A stretch of 64,000 nt of DNA from Asanoa iriomotensis (GTDB lineage Bacteria > Actinomycetota > Actinomycetes > Mycobacteriales > Micromonosporaceae). Positions 26,513 through 37,220 of the stretch are shown here, one piece after another. The notes beneath the pieces were generated by a model. That model was not told the DNA's origin. It searched no databases and saw nothing but the letters and a program-made list of their open reading frames with translations. Location: contig NZ_BONC01000013.1 in NCBI RefSeq assembly GCF_016862515.1, positions 1 through 64,000 on the forward strand. The letters run 5' to 3'. The position numbers and the translations under genes are program-made. How positions within the stretch are numbered: the stretch's first letter is position 1; each line of letters opens with the position of its first letter.

Positions 26513-28459
26513 TCAGATGTCGAGGAAACGCACATCCTTGGCGTTGCGCTGGATGAACGAGCGCCGGGCCTCGACGTCCTCACCCATCAGCACGCTGAAC
26601 AGCTCGTCCGCGGTGGCCGCGTCGTCGAGCGTCACCTGGCGCAGGGTGCGGGTCGCCGGGTTCATCGTGGTCTCCCACAGCTCCGGGTAGTTCATCTCGC
26701 CCAGACCCTTGAACCGCTGGATGTCGTCCGGCTTGGCGTTGGGCTTGGTCTCCTGGCGGAGCCGGATCAGCCCGTCACGCTCGCGGTCGGAGTACGCGTA
26801 CTGCGCGTCGTCGCCCTTCTTGTTCCACTTGATCTTGTAGAGCGGCGGCGACGCCAGGTAGACGTGGCCGAGCTCGACCAGCGGCCGCATGAACCGGAAC
26901 AGCAGGGTCAGCAGCAGCGTCTGGATGTGCTGACCGTCGACGTCGGCGTCGGCCATCAGCACGATCTTGTGGTAGCGCAGCTTCTCGATGTCGAAGTCGT
27001 CGTGGATGCCGGTGCCCAGCGCCGTGATCAGCGCCTGGACCTCGTTGTTCTTCAGCACCCGGTCGATCCGTGCCTTCTCCACGTTGAGGATCTTGCCGCG
27101 GATCGGCAGGATCGCCTGCACCCGCGGGTCGCGGCCCTGCTTGGCCGAGCCGCCGGCGGAGTCGCCCTCGACGATGAACACCTCGGACTCGCGCGGGTCC
27201 GTCGACTGGCAGTCGGCCAGCTTGCCCGGCATCGAGCCGGACTCCAGCAGCGACTTGCGGCGGGCCAGCTTGCGGGCCTGCTGCGCGGCGATCCGGGCCC
27301 GGGAGGCCTGGGTCGCCTTCGTGATGATCGTCTTGGCCTCGCTGGGGTTGCGCTCCAGCCAGTCGGCGAGCCACTCGTTGCAGACGCGCTGCACGAAGCT
27401 CTTGACCGGGGTGTTGCCCAGCTTGGTCTTGGTCTGGCCCTCGAACTGCGGGTTGGCCAGCTTGACGGAGACGATCGCCGCGAGACCCTCGCGGATGTCC
27501 TCACCGGTCAGCTTCTCGTCACCCTTGAGGATCTTCTTCTCGGTGCCGTACTTGTTGACCACACCGGTCAGCGCCGCGCGGAAGCCCTCCTCGTGGGTGC
27601 CGCCCTCGTGGGTGTTGATCGTGTTGGCGAACGTGTAGACCGACTCGCCGTACGACTCGTTCCACTGCATGGCGATCTCGACCGCCATGCCCTCCTCCTC
27701 GCCGCCGAACTCGACCACGGACTTGTGGATCGGCGACTTGGTGTTGTTGAGGTGCCGGACGAAGTCGGCGATGCCGCCCTTGTAGAGGAAGGTGACCTCG
27801 CGCGGCTTGCCGTCCTCTTCGCTGGTCGGCCGCTCGTCACGGAAGTGGATCGTCAGACCGCGGTTGAGGAACGCGTACTCCTGGAGCCGCCGGTAGATCG
27901 TCTCGAAGGCGAACTCGGTGGTCTCGAAGATCTTCGGGTCGGGCCAGAAGGAAACCGAGGAGCCCGTCTTGTTGGTGGTCTCGCCCTTCTGCAGCGGCCC
28001 CGGCTTGGAGTTGGTGTAGCTCTGCCGGTAGACGTAGCCGGACTTGTCGATCACCACCTCCATCCGGGTGGACAGGGCGTTGACCACGGAGACACCGACG
28101 CCGTGCAGACCGCCGGACACTGCGTAGGCTTTGCCGTCGAACTTGCCGCCGGCGTGCAGGACCGTGAGGGCGACCTCGACGCCCGGCTTCTTCAGCTTCG
28201 GGTGGAGGTCGACGGGGAAACCACGACCGTTGTCGACGACCCGCACGCCACCGTCGGCGAGCAGCACGACGTCGATCGTGTCGCAGTAGCCGGCGAGTGC
28301 CTCGTCGACCGCGTTGTCGACGACCTCCCAGACCAGGTGATGCAGGCCACGTTCACCGGTCGACCCGATGTACATGCCAGGGCGCTTGCGGACAGCCTCG
28401 AGCCCTTCGAGCACCTGGATCGAATCGGCGCCGTACTCCTGCTTTTTCTGCGTTGCCAC
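26513..28459 (-). CDS. gyrB: DNA gyrase subunit B
   Basis: 648 residues. The GHKL ATPase has [13 protein letters not shown] and GRGFPVD near the N-terminus and [13 protein letters not shown] further on. The transducer and TOPRIM domains carry [14 protein letters not shown] and MADADVDG, and the C-terminus ends [12 protein letters not shown]. The GTG at 28459 ([12 protein letters not shown]) is chosen from comparison with the usual N-terminus; GTG 28468 and a further upstream start are alternatives. The usual neighbour dciA/recF is separated from gyrB here by a hypothetical gene. Confidence 0.97.
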   Translation of the reverse strand: MATQKKQEYGADSIQVLEGLEAVRKRPGMYIGSTGERGLHHLVWEVVDNAVDEALAGYCDTIDVVLLADGGVRVVDNGRGFPVDLHPKLKKPGVEVALTVLHAGGKFDGKAYAVSGGLHGVGVSVVNALSTRMEVVIDKSGYVYRQSYTNSKPGPLQKGETTNKTGSSVSFWPDPKIFETTEFAFETIYRRLQEYAFLNRGLTIHFRDERPTSEEDGKPREVTFLYKGGIADFVRHLNNTKSPIHKSVVEFGGEEEGMAVEIAMQWNESYGESVYTFANTINTHEGGTHEEGFRAALTGVVNKYGTEKKILKGDEKLTGEDIREGLAAIVSVKLANPQFEGQTKTKLGNTPVKSFVQRVCNEWLADWLERNPSEAKTIITKATQASRARIAAQQARKLARRKSLLESGSMPGKLADCQSTDPRESEVFIVEGDSAGGSAKQGRDPRVQAILPIRGKILNVEKARIDRVLKNNEVQALITALGTGIHDDFDIEKLRYHKIVLMADADVDGQHIQTLLLTLLFRFMRPLVELGHVYLASPPLYKIKWNKKGDDAQYAYSDRERDGLIRLRQETKPNAKPDDIQRFKGLGEMNYPELWETTMNPATRTLRQVTLDDAATADELFSVLMGEDVEARRSFIQRNAKDVRFLDI

Positions 28460-29075
28460 CTTGGCCACTTTCTCGCGCCGCTCCGGCGCGTCCGGGAGAC
28501 GCTCGGCCCGCGGGCGCGGGTATGGCGGGACGGCCACCAACGACCGGCGCGACCGGGGTGTGGGCGCGCCGCTCGCCGCGCCTTCCCGCGGTCACGATCG
28601 GCTGGACATGACACGCGGGCGGCCCCGGGCCGGGGAGGACCCGATATGGTCGTCCGCGCGTCGTCCTTCGTCTGCCACCAATCTTACCGGGCGGGAGCCT
28701 CGAACACCCATCCGGCGCGGCCCGAAAACGGCGCTAGAAGCGCCACAGGCGCCCGAACCCCTCTAGCCGCGACTCCCCCCACGCGTGTGGCCCTCCGGCG
28801 CGAGCCAGCCGCGCGCCGGCCGGTTTTGGCCCTCGATCATGAGTCGCTTTCGGTGGCCGGTGTGGCGGCCGGGATCAGTGGTCCGGGCAAATCGGAAATC
28901 AGGTCCATGATCCCCATCTCAAAGGTGACCGTCCGGGGGTCGCGCGAAACCGCCGCCGTGCCGTAGTTTCTGCCCCGCGATCCGATCGGGGCAAGCACCC
29001 GGCGGTGGGATACGCTCGCGCACCTACCTCACCGGTGTCGGGAAGCTGCTCAGCTGTCCGAGAAAGGGTGGCCCG
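28460..29075. other. Divergent intergenic region upstream of gyrB
   Basis: About 616 bp between gyrB and the 29076 gene. It should hold the gyrB promoter. I see no convincing -35/-10 pair, repeat, RNA or short gene. Confidence 0.5.
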
Positions 29076-29630
29076 ATGGGGCTGGACAACGTCGCCGTCC
29101 AGTGGCCGCGCACCGGTCGTTTCTACGACCCGGTCGCACCGGCCGAGTTCGTCGACTTCGCCGACCTGGCGGACGCCCCCGACGTCGCCGCGCCCACCGC
29201 GGCCCTCGCCGGCCACATCGCGAAAACCGGGACGGTCCGGGCAACGGCCTACACGGAGCTGGTCGACCTGCTGCTCGGTCTGCAGGGTGTGCTCTACGCC
29301 ACAGAGGCGGCGGCGGAGGACGAGGACCCGGTGATCGACCCGGACGGCTGCGCCTGGATCGCCGGCGGTCTGGAGCGCTTCGTCGACGGGCACCGGTCGC
29401 ACGGCGAGACGGTCACCTTCGACACGGTCGGTGCCGTGCTGCGGACCGCGCTGGCGGGCGGCCGGCTGGCGGAGCAGCAGTTGCGCTGGCTCGACGGGCG
29501 GCTGGACGCCCTGCGGGACGAGTCGGGCGACGCGCCGCAGTGGAGCTTCGCCCGCAGCGAGCTCGCGGTCCTGGCCCGCTTCTACCGCCGCTGCGCGGAC
29601 CGCGGCTTCGCCGTCTACGCGGACTACTAG
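29076..29630 (+). CDS. Hypothetical protein
   Basis: 184 residues, acidic, predicted soluble and mostly helical (AEFVDFADLADAPDVAAPTAAL, FARSELAVLARFYRRCADRGF). A ribosome binding site AAAGGG precedes the ATG. I do not recognise a family. It lies between gyrB and the dciA-like gene, a place where many actinomycetes have no gene, and faces away from gyrB. Confidence 0.65.
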   Translation: MGLDNVAVQWPRTGRFYDPVAPAEFVDFADLADAPDVAAPTAALAGHIAKTGTVRATAYTELVDLLLGLQGVLYATEAAAEDEDPVIDPDGCAWIAGGLERFVDGHRSHGETVTFDTVGAVLRTALAGGRLAEQQLRWLDGRLDALRDESGDAPQWSFARSELAVLARFYRRCADRGFAVYADY

Positions 29631-30351
29631 TCGTTCCGGGGCCGGCCGCGCCTGCCTCGATCGGTTGGGTGGCCGATCAGCGCGACGCGGCGGGCCTCCG
29701 CCTGGTTCGGTAGGTTCGCGCGCCGCGACCAACTGCCGCCGCCGCCTACGGACACCGCACCTTGCGTTTCGGGGACCCAGCCGCCTTGGCGCGAGCCGGG
29801 ACCGCGGCTTCTTGCGACCGTCGCCGGAAGCAGGAGCCGCGCCGATCCGCGGATGTTGGTAGTTCGTTGTCCTCGGCGCAGCAACCGATTACCCACATCT
29901 CCACGAGCGCTACGCGGTCTGCCAGCCGCTCCTGGCTCCCACCGGCAAGGCTCATCAGCTTGGGCGTCGGGGTCCTGATCCCTGCGGAACCGGAGCAACC
30001 CGGCTTGTCCAGTCGGGCTCCGCGCAACCTCATGATCCAGTGCAGCCAATCGACGAACCAGCGGCGCATCGCCATGATCACGTGTGGCACGCCTGTAATA
30101 CCCGCGCCATATCTGACAGCGCATGCGCACCTGATCACGACACGGGCCGCTCGCAAAGCGGACCTAACGCACGCGATCATGAAGTAGCGCCGCCACCGAA
30201 ACCTGCGACGGCCAAGCCGCACATCATCATCGCGCGGGGCGTCCCCTGGCGCGCCCTCGCGTCGCGCGTGCGTCCCCGGCGCGCACTCGCGGCGCGCGTG
30301 CGTCCCCGGCGCGCACTCGCGGCGCGCGGTGGCTGAATGGATCGGCGGCGG
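29631..30351. other. 720 bp region without a convincing gene
   Basis: No open frame here resembles a family, and codon use is unlike the neighbours. The only structure seen is a 30 bp tandem repeat at its right end (30240-30330). It could be a decayed gene. Confidence 0.5.
30240..30330. repeat. 30 bp tandem repeat, three units
   Basis: Unit CGTCCCCGGCGCGCACTCGC plus GGCGCGCGTG. Two near-exact copies at 30271-30328 and a diverged copy before them (from about 30240). Confidence 0.75.
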
Positions 30352-31188
30352 TCAGCCGTAGGTGTCGCGAGGGCCGCGGCCCTGCACCCGGCGCGGGCCG
30401 CGGTTCCACGACGGTGCGGCTGGGCCGTGGATGTGCAGCTTCTTGACGACGTTGTGGCCCACCTCGCCGGCGATGCGTTTGAGCAGGTTCGCGGCCAGCA
30501 GGCGGAGTTGGGTGGCCCAGGCCGTCGACTCGGCCTCGACGGTGAGCTCGCCGTCGGCCAGCTTGATCGGGCGGCAGTGCGCGGCGATGTCCGGGCCGAC
30601 GACCTTCTCCCAGGCGCCGAAGACCGTCGCCTCCGCGGCCGGCTTCTGCCAACCGCGGGCCTTGACCAGGCGCTCCAGCACCGCGCCAAAGAGTTGTGGG
30701 TCGCGCGGGTCGGGGCCCGGCCCCGAATAGCCGCGCAACCGCCCTCGCTGGCTGCCGCCGGAGCCGACCGCCGGCCGGCGGCGTTGGGCGGCCGCGCCCC
30801 GCTTGGCCAGCGCCGCGTCCAGCGCTGCCCGCGCCAGCTCCGGACCTGCCAACCCTTCGGTCGACCCGGCCCGGTCAGGTTTGGACCCGCCGGCACTGGA
30901 GCCACGCCCCGCCGCCCCGGGATCAGAACCCGCCGCAGCCGAGCCACCCACGCCTTGGTCCGAGCCTCCGCCGGACGCCGGCCCGGTAGCCCGAGCTGAG
31001 CCTCCGCCGGACGCCGGCCCCGTAGCCCGAGCCGAACCTCGGCCGGGCGGCGGCTCCCCAAGCCGCGATGAATCTCGGCCGTCCGGGCCGTCCGAGCCCA
31101 GGTCGAACTCGCGGCGGGCGGACCTGCCCGTCGACCGGCCGCTGCCCGTGCGCGGCGATCCGCCACCGGCCGGCTCGTCACTCGACAC
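30352..31188 (-). CDS. dciA: DUF721 / DciA family protein
   Basis: 278 residues. The C-terminal about 120 residues ([53 protein letters not shown]) form the DUF721 domain of DciA, the protein thought to load or operate the replicative helicase DnaB. The N-terminal about 150 residues are low-complexity Gly, Ser, Pro and Arg and include a 36 bp repeat. The GTG start at 31188 overlaps the end of recF by 11 bp, so it is coupled to recF. The long N-terminal tail is unusual in size. Confidence 0.83.
   Translation of the reverse strand: MSSDEPAGGGSPRTGSGRSTGRSARREFDLGSDGPDGRDSSRLGEPPPGRGSARATGPASGGGSARATGPASGGGSDQGVGGSAAAGSDPGAAGRGSSAGGSKPDRAGSTEGLAGPELARAALDAALAKRGAAAQRRRPAVGSGGSQRGRLRGYSGPGPDPRDPQLFGAVLERLVKARGWQKPAAEATVFGAWEKVVGPDIAAHCRPIKLADGELTVEAESTAWATQLRLLAANLLKRIAGEVGHNVVKKLHIHGPAAPSWNRGPRRVQGRGPRDTYG
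30962..31069. repeat. 36 bp tandem repeat inside dciA
   Basis: Copies begin at 30962, 30998 and 31034 (the last partly diverged). In the dciA frame each reads as a 12-residue unit [12 protein letters not shown]. The period is a multiple of three, so the frame is preserved. Confidence 0.8.
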
Positions 31189-32308
31189 GACGCACCACAC
31201 CTTCCGCGATCTCGAACCGTGCTCCCTGCAACGAGGCTGGCACGTCCTCGGCCACCGCGCACGTCACCAGCAGTTGGGTGGCGCCGCCGACCAGCTCGGC
31301 CAACCGCTCGCGGCGGCCCGCGTCCAGTTCCGCGAACACGTCGTCCAGGGCCAGCACCGGCTCGATCCCGTCGGCCCGCAGCAGGTCGTAGGCCGCGAGG
31401 CGCAAGGCCAGCGCGTAGGACCACGACTCGCCGTGGCTCGCGTAACCCTTCGCCGGCAGCTCGCCCAGCGTCAGCACCAGGTCGTCGCGGTGCGGACCCG
31501 TCAGCGTGACGCCGCGTTCCACTTCGGACGAACGGCCCGCGGCCAGCGCGGCCAGCAGCGCCTCCTGGAGGGCGGCGCGATCGGGCGACGGCGGCACCTC
31601 GATCGACGCCCGGTAGGCGATGCCCGCGGCTGTCCGCCCGGCCGCCACCGCGTCGTAGGCCTTGGCCACGAAGGGCGCCAGCGCCGTCACCAGCTCCAGC
31701 CGGCCGGCCAGCAGCTCCGCGCCGTGCTGGGCCAGGTGCGCGTCCCAGACGTCCAGGGTGGACAGATCCCCGCCGCGGGTGCCGCCGGTCTTGCGGGCCA
31801 GGTAGGACGTGCGGAGCAGCGCGTTGCGTTGCTTGACCACCCGGTCGTAGTCGGCGCGGACACCGGCGTAGCGGGGTTGCCGCGCCACCAACAGGTCGTC
31901 CAGGTAGCGCCGGCGTTCGGCCGGGTCGCCGCGGACCAGCTCCAGGTCCTCCGGCGCGAACAGCACCATCCGCAGCGCACCGAGGACGTCCCGGGCGCGG
32001 CGGACCGGTGACCGGCCCAGGCGCGCCCGGTTGGCCTTGCCCGGCACGATCTCCAGCTCGACCTGCAGCTCGCGTCCATCGTGGACGACCAGGCAGCGGA
32101 TCACCGCCGCCGCGGCACCGGCCCGGACGAGAGGGGCGTCCGTGGCGACCCGGTGACTGTCCAGGGTCGCCACGTAGCCGAGCGCTTCGAGCAGGTTCGT
32201 CTTGCCGACCCCGTTGGGGCCGACCAGCACGCTCGCCCCAGCGGACAGGTCGACCGCCACCCGCTCGTACGAGCGGAAGTCGACCAGTTCGAGCCGCTGG
32301 ACGTACAC
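31178..32308 (-). CDS. recF: DNA replication/repair protein RecF
   Basis: 376 residues, an SMC-like ATPase that loads RecA at gaps with RecO and RecR. Walker [10 protein letters not shown] (30-38), signature [12 protein letters not shown] and Walker [13 protein letters not shown] are all present. It is the last of the dnaA-dnaN-gnd-recF series on this strand, with gnd ending 3 bp upstream of its start and dciA overlapping its end. Confidence 0.96.
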   Translation of the reverse strand: MYVQRLELVDFRSYERVAVDLSAGASVLVGPNGVGKTNLLEALGYVATLDSHRVATDAPLVRAGAAAAVIRCLVVHDGRELQVELEIVPGKANRARLGRSPVRRARDVLGALRMVLFAPEDLELVRGDPAERRRYLDDLLVARQPRYAGVRADYDRVVKQRNALLRTSYLARKTGGTRGGDLSTLDVWDAHLAQHGAELLAGRLELVTALAPFVAKAYDAVAAGRTAAGIAYRASIEVPPSPDRAALQEALLAALAAGRSSEVERGVTLTGPHRDDLVLTLGELPAKGYASHGESWSYALALRLAAYDLLRADGIEPVLALDDVFAELDAGRRERLAELVGGATQLLVTCAVAEDVPASLQGARFEIAEGVVRRVE

Positions 32309-32311
32309 GAA

Positions 32312-33184
32312 TCAGCTCTTTTTGACCGGATGCCCACCGAACTGGTTGCGCAGCGCGGCCACCGCCTTCATCGCCGGCGAGTCCTCCTCGCGGGACTCGA
32401 AGCGAGCGAACAGCGAGGCGGCGATGACGTGCATCGGCACCGCCAGGCGGATCGCCTCCTCGACGGTCCAGCGGCCCTCGCCGGTGTCGTCGGCGTAGCC
32501 CTTGATCTCGTCGAGCCCCGGGTCCTGCTCGAGCGCCCGGTCGAGCAGGTCGAGCAGCCACGACTTGATCACGGTGCCCTCGCGCCACGACTTGATCACG
32601 CCGGGCACGTTGTGCACGAGCTCGGAGGCGCCGAGCAGCTCGTAACCCTCCGCGTACGCGTGCATCAGGCCGTATTCGATGCCGTTGTGGACCATCTTGG
32701 CGTAGTGCCCGGCGCCGACCGGCCCGGCGTGCACGAAGCCGAACTCACCGGCGGGCTTGAGCGCCTCGAAGATCGGCATGAGCCGGTTGATGTGCTCCTC
32801 GGAGCCGCCGGCCATCAGCGCATAGCCGTTCTCCCGGCCCCAGATGCCCCCAGAGACGCCAACGTCGACGTACCCGATGCTCTTGACGTCGAGCCGCTCC
32901 GCGCGCGGTGCGTCGGCGCTGAACCGCGAGTTGCCACCGTCGATGATGATGTCGCCGGGGCTGAGCACGGCGGCCAGTTCGTCGATCGTGCTGTCGGTGA
33001 CACCGGCCGGGACCATCACCCAGACCGCGCGGGGCGCGGTGAGCTTGGCGGCCAGTTCCGTCAGGCTCTTGGCGTCGGAGATCTCTAGGTTGTGGTCGAA
33101 TCCGACGACCTCGTGACCGGCGGCGCGCAGACGTTCGCGCATGTTGCCGCCCATCCGGCCCAGGCCGATGAGCCCCAGCTGCAT
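32312..33184 (-). CDS. gnd: 6-phosphogluconate dehydrogenase, decarboxylating (short form)
   Basis: 290 residues, the short bacterial form rather than the 470-residue E. coli type. The nucleotide-binding motif is GLGRMGGN (7-14); GGNSRF and VGAGHYAKMVHNGIEYG carry the substrate site and catalytic lysine. It makes ribulose 5-phosphate and a reduced nicotinamide cofactor in the pentose phosphate pathway. Its position between dnaN and recF is a long-standing actinomycete feature. Confidence 0.95.
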   Translation of the reverse strand: MQLGLIGLGRMGGNMRERLRAAGHEVVGFDHNLEISDAKSLTELAAKLTAPRAVWVMVPAGVTDSTIDELAAVLSPGDIIIDGGNSRFSADAPRAERLDVKSIGYVDVGVSGGIWGRENGYALMAGGSEEHINRLMPIFEALKPAGEFGFVHAGPVGAGHYAKMVHNGIEYGLMHAYAEGYELLGASELVHNVPGVIKSWREGTVIKSWLLDLLDRALEQDPGLDEIKGYADDTGEGRWTVEEAIRLAVPMHVIAASLFARFESREEDSPAMKAVAALRNQFGGHPVKKS

Positions 33185-33225
33185 AGCGGGTTCCTCTCCC
33201 GTGTGACGTGCTCTGTTGCCCCTGC

Positions 33226-33249
33226 GTTACCCGCGGCTCAGCGGGTTAC
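33226..33249. terminator. Stem-loop at the dnaN stop
   Basis: GTTACCCGC and GCGGGTTAC pair with one T-T mismatch around the loop GGCTCA. The stem spans the dnaN stop codon. It could attenuate read-through into gnd. Confidence 0.35.
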
Positions 33250-34371
33250 CCGGATCGGCATGATCAGGTAGCGGTAGCCGGGGACGATCTCGCCGTCGTC
33301 GCCGGCAGGCGAGATCACGGCAGGCTTGAAGGCGTCGACGAAGGAGAGGAGTGCCGTCGGTGCCAGGAGGTTCTGCAGACCGTCGATGAGGTACTGCGGG
33401 TTGAAGCCGATGGTCAGCGGCTCACCGGTGAAGGTGGCCTCCATCGCCTCGCTCGCCCGCGCCTCCTCGCTGCCGCCCGCCTCGACGACCAGGCCGTCGG
33501 GGCCGAAGCTGAGCAGCACCGGGGTGGTGCGCTCGGCCACCAGGGCCACGCGGCGGACGACCTCGACCAGCGCCGGCACGGAGACCCGCGCCTCGGCGTT
33601 GTGGCTGGCCGGGAAGAGCGACCGCACCGGCGGGTAGTTGGCACCGTCGAGCAGCCGGCTGGTGGTGCGCCGGGTGCCCGCCGAGAAGCCGATCATGCCC
33701 TCGCCGGCGCCGCCGTGTGCCAGCGCCATCGTCACGTCGCCGCCGAGCGGGCCGAGGGTCTTGGCCGTGTCGTTGAGCGTGCGGGCCGGCACGAGCGCGT
33801 TGAGGCTGATCTCCGGGTCCTCCGGGCGCCACTCCAGCTCGCGCATGGCGAGCCGGTAGCGGTCGGTGGCCAGGAGAGCGATGTTGCCGCCGGAGAGCTC
33901 GAGCCGCACGCCGGTCATCATCGGCAGCGTCTCGTCGCGGCCCGCGGCGATCGCGACCTGGGCGACCGCTGTGGCGAAGGTCGCGGCGTCGATCGTGCCG
34001 GCGCTGGCGGGCATCGCCGGCAGGCTCGGGTAGTCCTCGACCGGCATGGTCGGCAGGGTGAACCGGGCGCTGCCGCAGACGAGCTCGAGGTGGGCGCCGA
34101 CGGCGGCGATGTCGACCGGCTTGCCGGGCAGCGCCTTGGTGATCTCGGCGAGCAGGCGGCCGGAGACCAGTGCGGCGCCGTCGGCGTCACCCTGGATGTC
34201 GACGGTCACCTGGCTGGAGACCTCGTAGTCGAAGCCGGAGACCTCGAGGCTGCCGTCGGAGACCCGCAGCATCACGCCGGCGAGCACCGGGACGGACGGA
34301 CGACTCGGCAGACTCTTGGCCGTCCACGCCACGGCGTCGGCGAGCGCGTCGCGCTCCACACGGAACTTCAT
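33238..34371 (-). CDS. dnaN: DNA polymerase III sliding clamp (beta subunit)
   Basis: 377 residues, three clamp domains of about 120 each. Start MKFRVERDALADAVAW at ATG 34371 (an in-frame upstream start at 34410 is less likely). It ends YRYLIMPIRVTR, the usual RV(T/S)R-type clamp end. It holds the replicase on DNA and recruits partners. oriC lies directly upstream. Confidence 0.97.
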   Translation of the reverse strand: MKFRVERDALADAVAWTAKSLPSRPSVPVLAGVMLRVSDGSLEVSGFDYEVSSQVTVDIQGDADGAALVSGRLLAEITKALPGKPVDIAAVGAHLELVCGSARFTLPTMPVEDYPSLPAMPASAGTIDAATFATAVAQVAIAAGRDETLPMMTGVRLELSGGNIALLATDRYRLAMRELEWRPEDPEISLNALVPARTLNDTAKTLGPLGGDVTMALAHGGAGEGMIGFSAGTRRTTSRLLDGANYPPVRSLFPASHNAEARVSVPALVEVVRRVALVAERTTPVLLSFGPDGLVVEAGGSEEARASEAMEATFTGEPLTIGFNPQYLIDGLQNLLAPTALLSFVDAFKPAVISPAGDDGEIVPGYRYLIMPIRVTR

Positions 34372-35195
34372 GCGATGCCTCCGGGTCGTCTCGGGTGCGT
34401 AGTGCCCCACCGAACTTTAAGACGAGGCGTGCCGTGACGTGCGCCCGACCCCGCTCTTCTCGGCGAGGTTACGAGCGCATGCACAAATCCCCAGACGTGA
34501 TGATTGGTTTTCTTCTCTCTAAAGAGATATCTAGTCGTCTTCATCGGTCCTGTGCGAACTGTGGATCGTCGCTGTTTTGGCTGCTCAGATATGTTATCCA
34601 CCGGTGTCGAACGTGTGGATGAGCCTGCGTGTAACTCGGCCCCCGATCCACAGCCGACCGCTCGCACACAGCCACGCCAAGTTGTCCACCGGTTGTCCAC
34701 CGGGTTTACCCACGGTTTCTCCACACCCCGTTAGAGATCATCTTCGGCCTTTCCCCAGAACCTTCAACACACTCCGCACATGGTGCGCGCAGCTGTGGAC
34801 GTCCGGACCCGCGTCCACAGCACTGTCCCCAGCCTTCGTCCACAGCCTGTGTGGACATCGACGGGCACGACCGCGACGCCGTCCACGACGGTGGACAGCG
34901 GCTGTGGATTGCCTGTGGGAACTGTGGATGAACGCGAGTCACCTGTGTGTTCTGCGGATAACCGCTCCTTACGTGTGCACAAACCTGGGGACGCAGACTG
35001 ATCCAGACTGATCGTAGTAAACAACCTAATCCGGACAATACTGGAAACGCTGGCAGCGACGGTTTTTCCACGTGTGGATACCTCTGGGGGTACGGGTGTG
35101 GACCAGGTGTGGAAAAGCCCGACATCCTGTGGATTGATGTCGGGCTGTGGATACGCGTGTAGCGGTGTGGATAACCGCGTGCGCTCAGCGCAACG
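34372..35195. other. oriC: Origin of chromosome replication (oriC)
   Basis: 824 bp non-coding region between dnaA and dnaN filled with DnaA boxes in both orientations. Examples: TTATCCACC 34594, TTGTCCACC 34682 and 34693, TGTGGATGA 34923, TGTGGATAC 35073 and 35146, TGTGGAAAA 35108, and TGTGGATAA 35166 (perfect). Two A/T-rich patches are candidate unwinding elements: about 34505-34543 (TTTTCTTCTCTCTAAAGAGA) and about 35013-35045 (GTAGTAAACAACCTAATCC). DnaA would load helicase here. Confidence 0.93.
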
Positions 35196-37220
35196 CTACG
35201 AGCTCTGCTTGATCCGGTTCGTCAGCTCGGCGATCTGGTTGTAGAGCGACCGCCGTTCCGCCATCTGCTGGCGGATCTTCCGGTCCGCGTGCATCACCGT
35301 GGTGTGGTCGCGGCCGCCGAACGCCTGCCCGATCCGGGGCAGCGACAGGTCGGTCAGCTCGCGGCAGAGATACATGGCCACCTGGCGGGCGTTGACGAGC
35401 ACCCGCGAACGGGAATGGCCGCGGAGGTCCTCGAGCGAGACGCCGAAGTAGTCAGCCGTCGACACCATGATCTGATCGGCGGTGATCTCCGGGCCCGACC
35501 CGTCCGGGATGAAGTCGCGCAGCACCTCTTCGGCGATCGCGAGCTCGACCGGCGACCGGGTCAGCGAGGCGAACGCCGTGACCCGGATCAGCGCGCCCTC
35601 GAGCTCGCGGATCGAGTTGGCGATCCGCGACGCGATGAACTCCAGCACGTCCGGCGGCGCGTACAACCGCTCCTGCGCCGCCTTCTTCTGCAGGATCGCG
35701 ATCCGCGTCTCGAGGTCCGGCGGCTGGATGTCGGCCAGCAGCCCCCACTCGAACCGGGTGCGCAGCCGATCCTCCAATGTGGCCAACTGCTTCGGCGACC
35801 GGTCGGAGGTGATGACGATCTGCTTGTTGGCGTTGTGCAGGGTATTGAACGTGTGGAAGAACTCTTCCTGCGTGCGCTCGCGGTTCTCCAGGAACTGGAT
35901 GTCGTCGATCAGCAGGATGTCGACGTCGCGGTAGCGGCGCTGGAACGCGCTGGTCTTGTCGTCGCGCAGCGAGTTGATGAAGTCGTTGGTGAACTCTTCG
36001 GTCGAGACGTAGCGCACCGACCGTGCGTTGCCCAGCGTCGTGGCGTAGTGGCCGATCGCGTGCAGCAGGTGCGTCTTGCCCAACCCGGAGCTGCCGTAGA
36101 TGAACAGCGGGTTGTACGCCTTCGCCGGCGACTCGGCCACCGCGACGGACGCCGCGTGGGCGAACCGGTTGGACGAGCCGATGACGAACGTCTCGAACAT
36201 GTACTTCGGGTTGAGGCGGTTGCCGCCACCGTCGGCACCCGCGCGCCGTTCGTCGCGGCGACCCGGACCGCTGTCGCCACCCTCGCGCCGCATCGCCTGC
36301 GTGGGCGGCTCGTCGTAGGGCAGCCTGCGGTTGTCGGGCTGGTCCTGCTGCGCGGCCGGTCGCTGTTCCTCGCGCGGCTGGTACGGCGTGCCGTACGTGG
36401 TGCCGCCGCTGGAGTAGCCGGGGACGGCCTGGGGCGGCGACGCCGGGTACGGGGTGCTGAACAGCGCGTCCTGGCGGTCGCGTTCGGCGCCCCGCGGGGT
36501 GGGGTTCGCGGCTGGCACCGGCGGGCGGGCCTTGCCGACGGCTCCGGTGCCGGTCGGGCGGGCGCCCTGGGCCGGCGCGGCCGGGCTGGTCGGTGCCGGG
36601 TCGACCGGTGGGTTGGGCTTCGGCTGGATGACGCTGTGCAGCGCGGTCGGGGCGTTGAGGGCGTTGATCTGGTCCGGCTTGGCGGCCGGCCGCGGCTCCC
36701 CGGCGGGTGCCGGGCTCGTGGCTGCCGCGCTCGGGCGCGCGGTGGGCTGCGGCGGCGTGCCGGGTTGGCGGGGGGCGGGAGCCGGTGGTGACGGCGGCGG
36801 CGCGGCGGCCGGCTTGGGCGGTTCGGCCTGGCCGGTGGTGTCCGGCGGGGTGGTGCGCTGGTGCGGCGGGTAGGCGCTGGCGGCGAACCCGCCGGCCTCG
36901 TCCGGCGTGGGGGGTGCCGGGGGCCCGAGCGGAAAGCCGGCCGGCCGTGGTTGACCGTCCTCAGGGGGGCGGACGGTGACCGCGACCTGGATCGCGCGAC
37001 CCATCCGCCGGGAGAGCGCCTCGGTGATCGCCGGCCGCAGCCGGGACTCGATGACGTCCCGGGTGAACGCGTCGGGCACGGACAGCAGGGCGGTGTCTTC
37101 GACGATCGCGCGGAGCCGGGTCAACCGGAGGTAGGCGCGCTGCTGGGCGGAGACGATCTCGTCCGCGAGCTCGTCGGTCGCCGCCAGCCACACGCCGGCG
37201 AGATCGATCGTCTCGGACAC
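35196..37220 (-). CDS. dnaA: Chromosomal replication initiator DnaA
   Basis: 674 residues, start GTG at 37220 after a G-rich ribosome binding site. Domain I is at 1-85. An exceptionally long Pro/Ala/Gln-rich domain II covers about 85-325. Domain III is AAA+ with Walker [10 protein letters not shown] near 374 and Walker [10 protein letters not shown] near 438. Domain IV holds the DNA-binding signature [15 protein letters not shown] near 645. E. coli DnaA is 467 residues, so the extra length is all in the linker, as in Streptomyces. Three perfect DnaA boxes upstream suggest autoregulation. Confidence 0.98.
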   Translation of the reverse strand: MSETIDLAGVWLAATDELADEIVSAQQRAYLRLTRLRAIVEDTALLSVPDAFTRDVIESRLRPAITEALSRRMGRAIQVAVTVRPPEDGQPRPAGFPLGPPAPPTPDEAGGFAASAYPPHQRTTPPDTTGQAEPPKPAAAPPPSPPAPAPRQPGTPPQPTARPSAAATSPAPAGEPRPAAKPDQINALNAPTALHSVIQPKPNPPVDPAPTSPAAPAQGARPTGTGAVGKARPPVPAANPTPRGAERDRQDALFSTPYPASPPQAVPGYSSGGTTYGTPYQPREEQRPAAQQDQPDNRRLPYDEPPTQAMRREGGDSGPGRRDERRAGADGGGNRLNPKYMFETFVIGSSNRFAHAASVAVAESPAKAYNPLFIYGSSGLGKTHLLHAIGHYATTLGNARSVRYVSTEEFTNDFINSLRDDKTSAFQRRYRDVDILLIDDIQFLENRERTQEEFFHTFNTLHNANKQIVITSDRSPKQLATLEDRLRTRFEWGLLADIQPPDLETRIAILQKKAAQERLYAPPDVLEFIASRIANSIRELEGALIRVTAFASLTRSPVELAIAEEVLRDFIPDGSGPEITADQIMVSTADYFGVSLEDLRGHSRSRVLVNARQVAMYLCRELTDLSLPRIGQAFGGRDHTTVMHADRKIRQQMAERRSLYNQIAELTNRIKQSS

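Noticed and set aside
35289-36791. A 500-codon frame antisense to dnaA
   Set aside because: Shadow frame opposite dnaA; no family resemblance.
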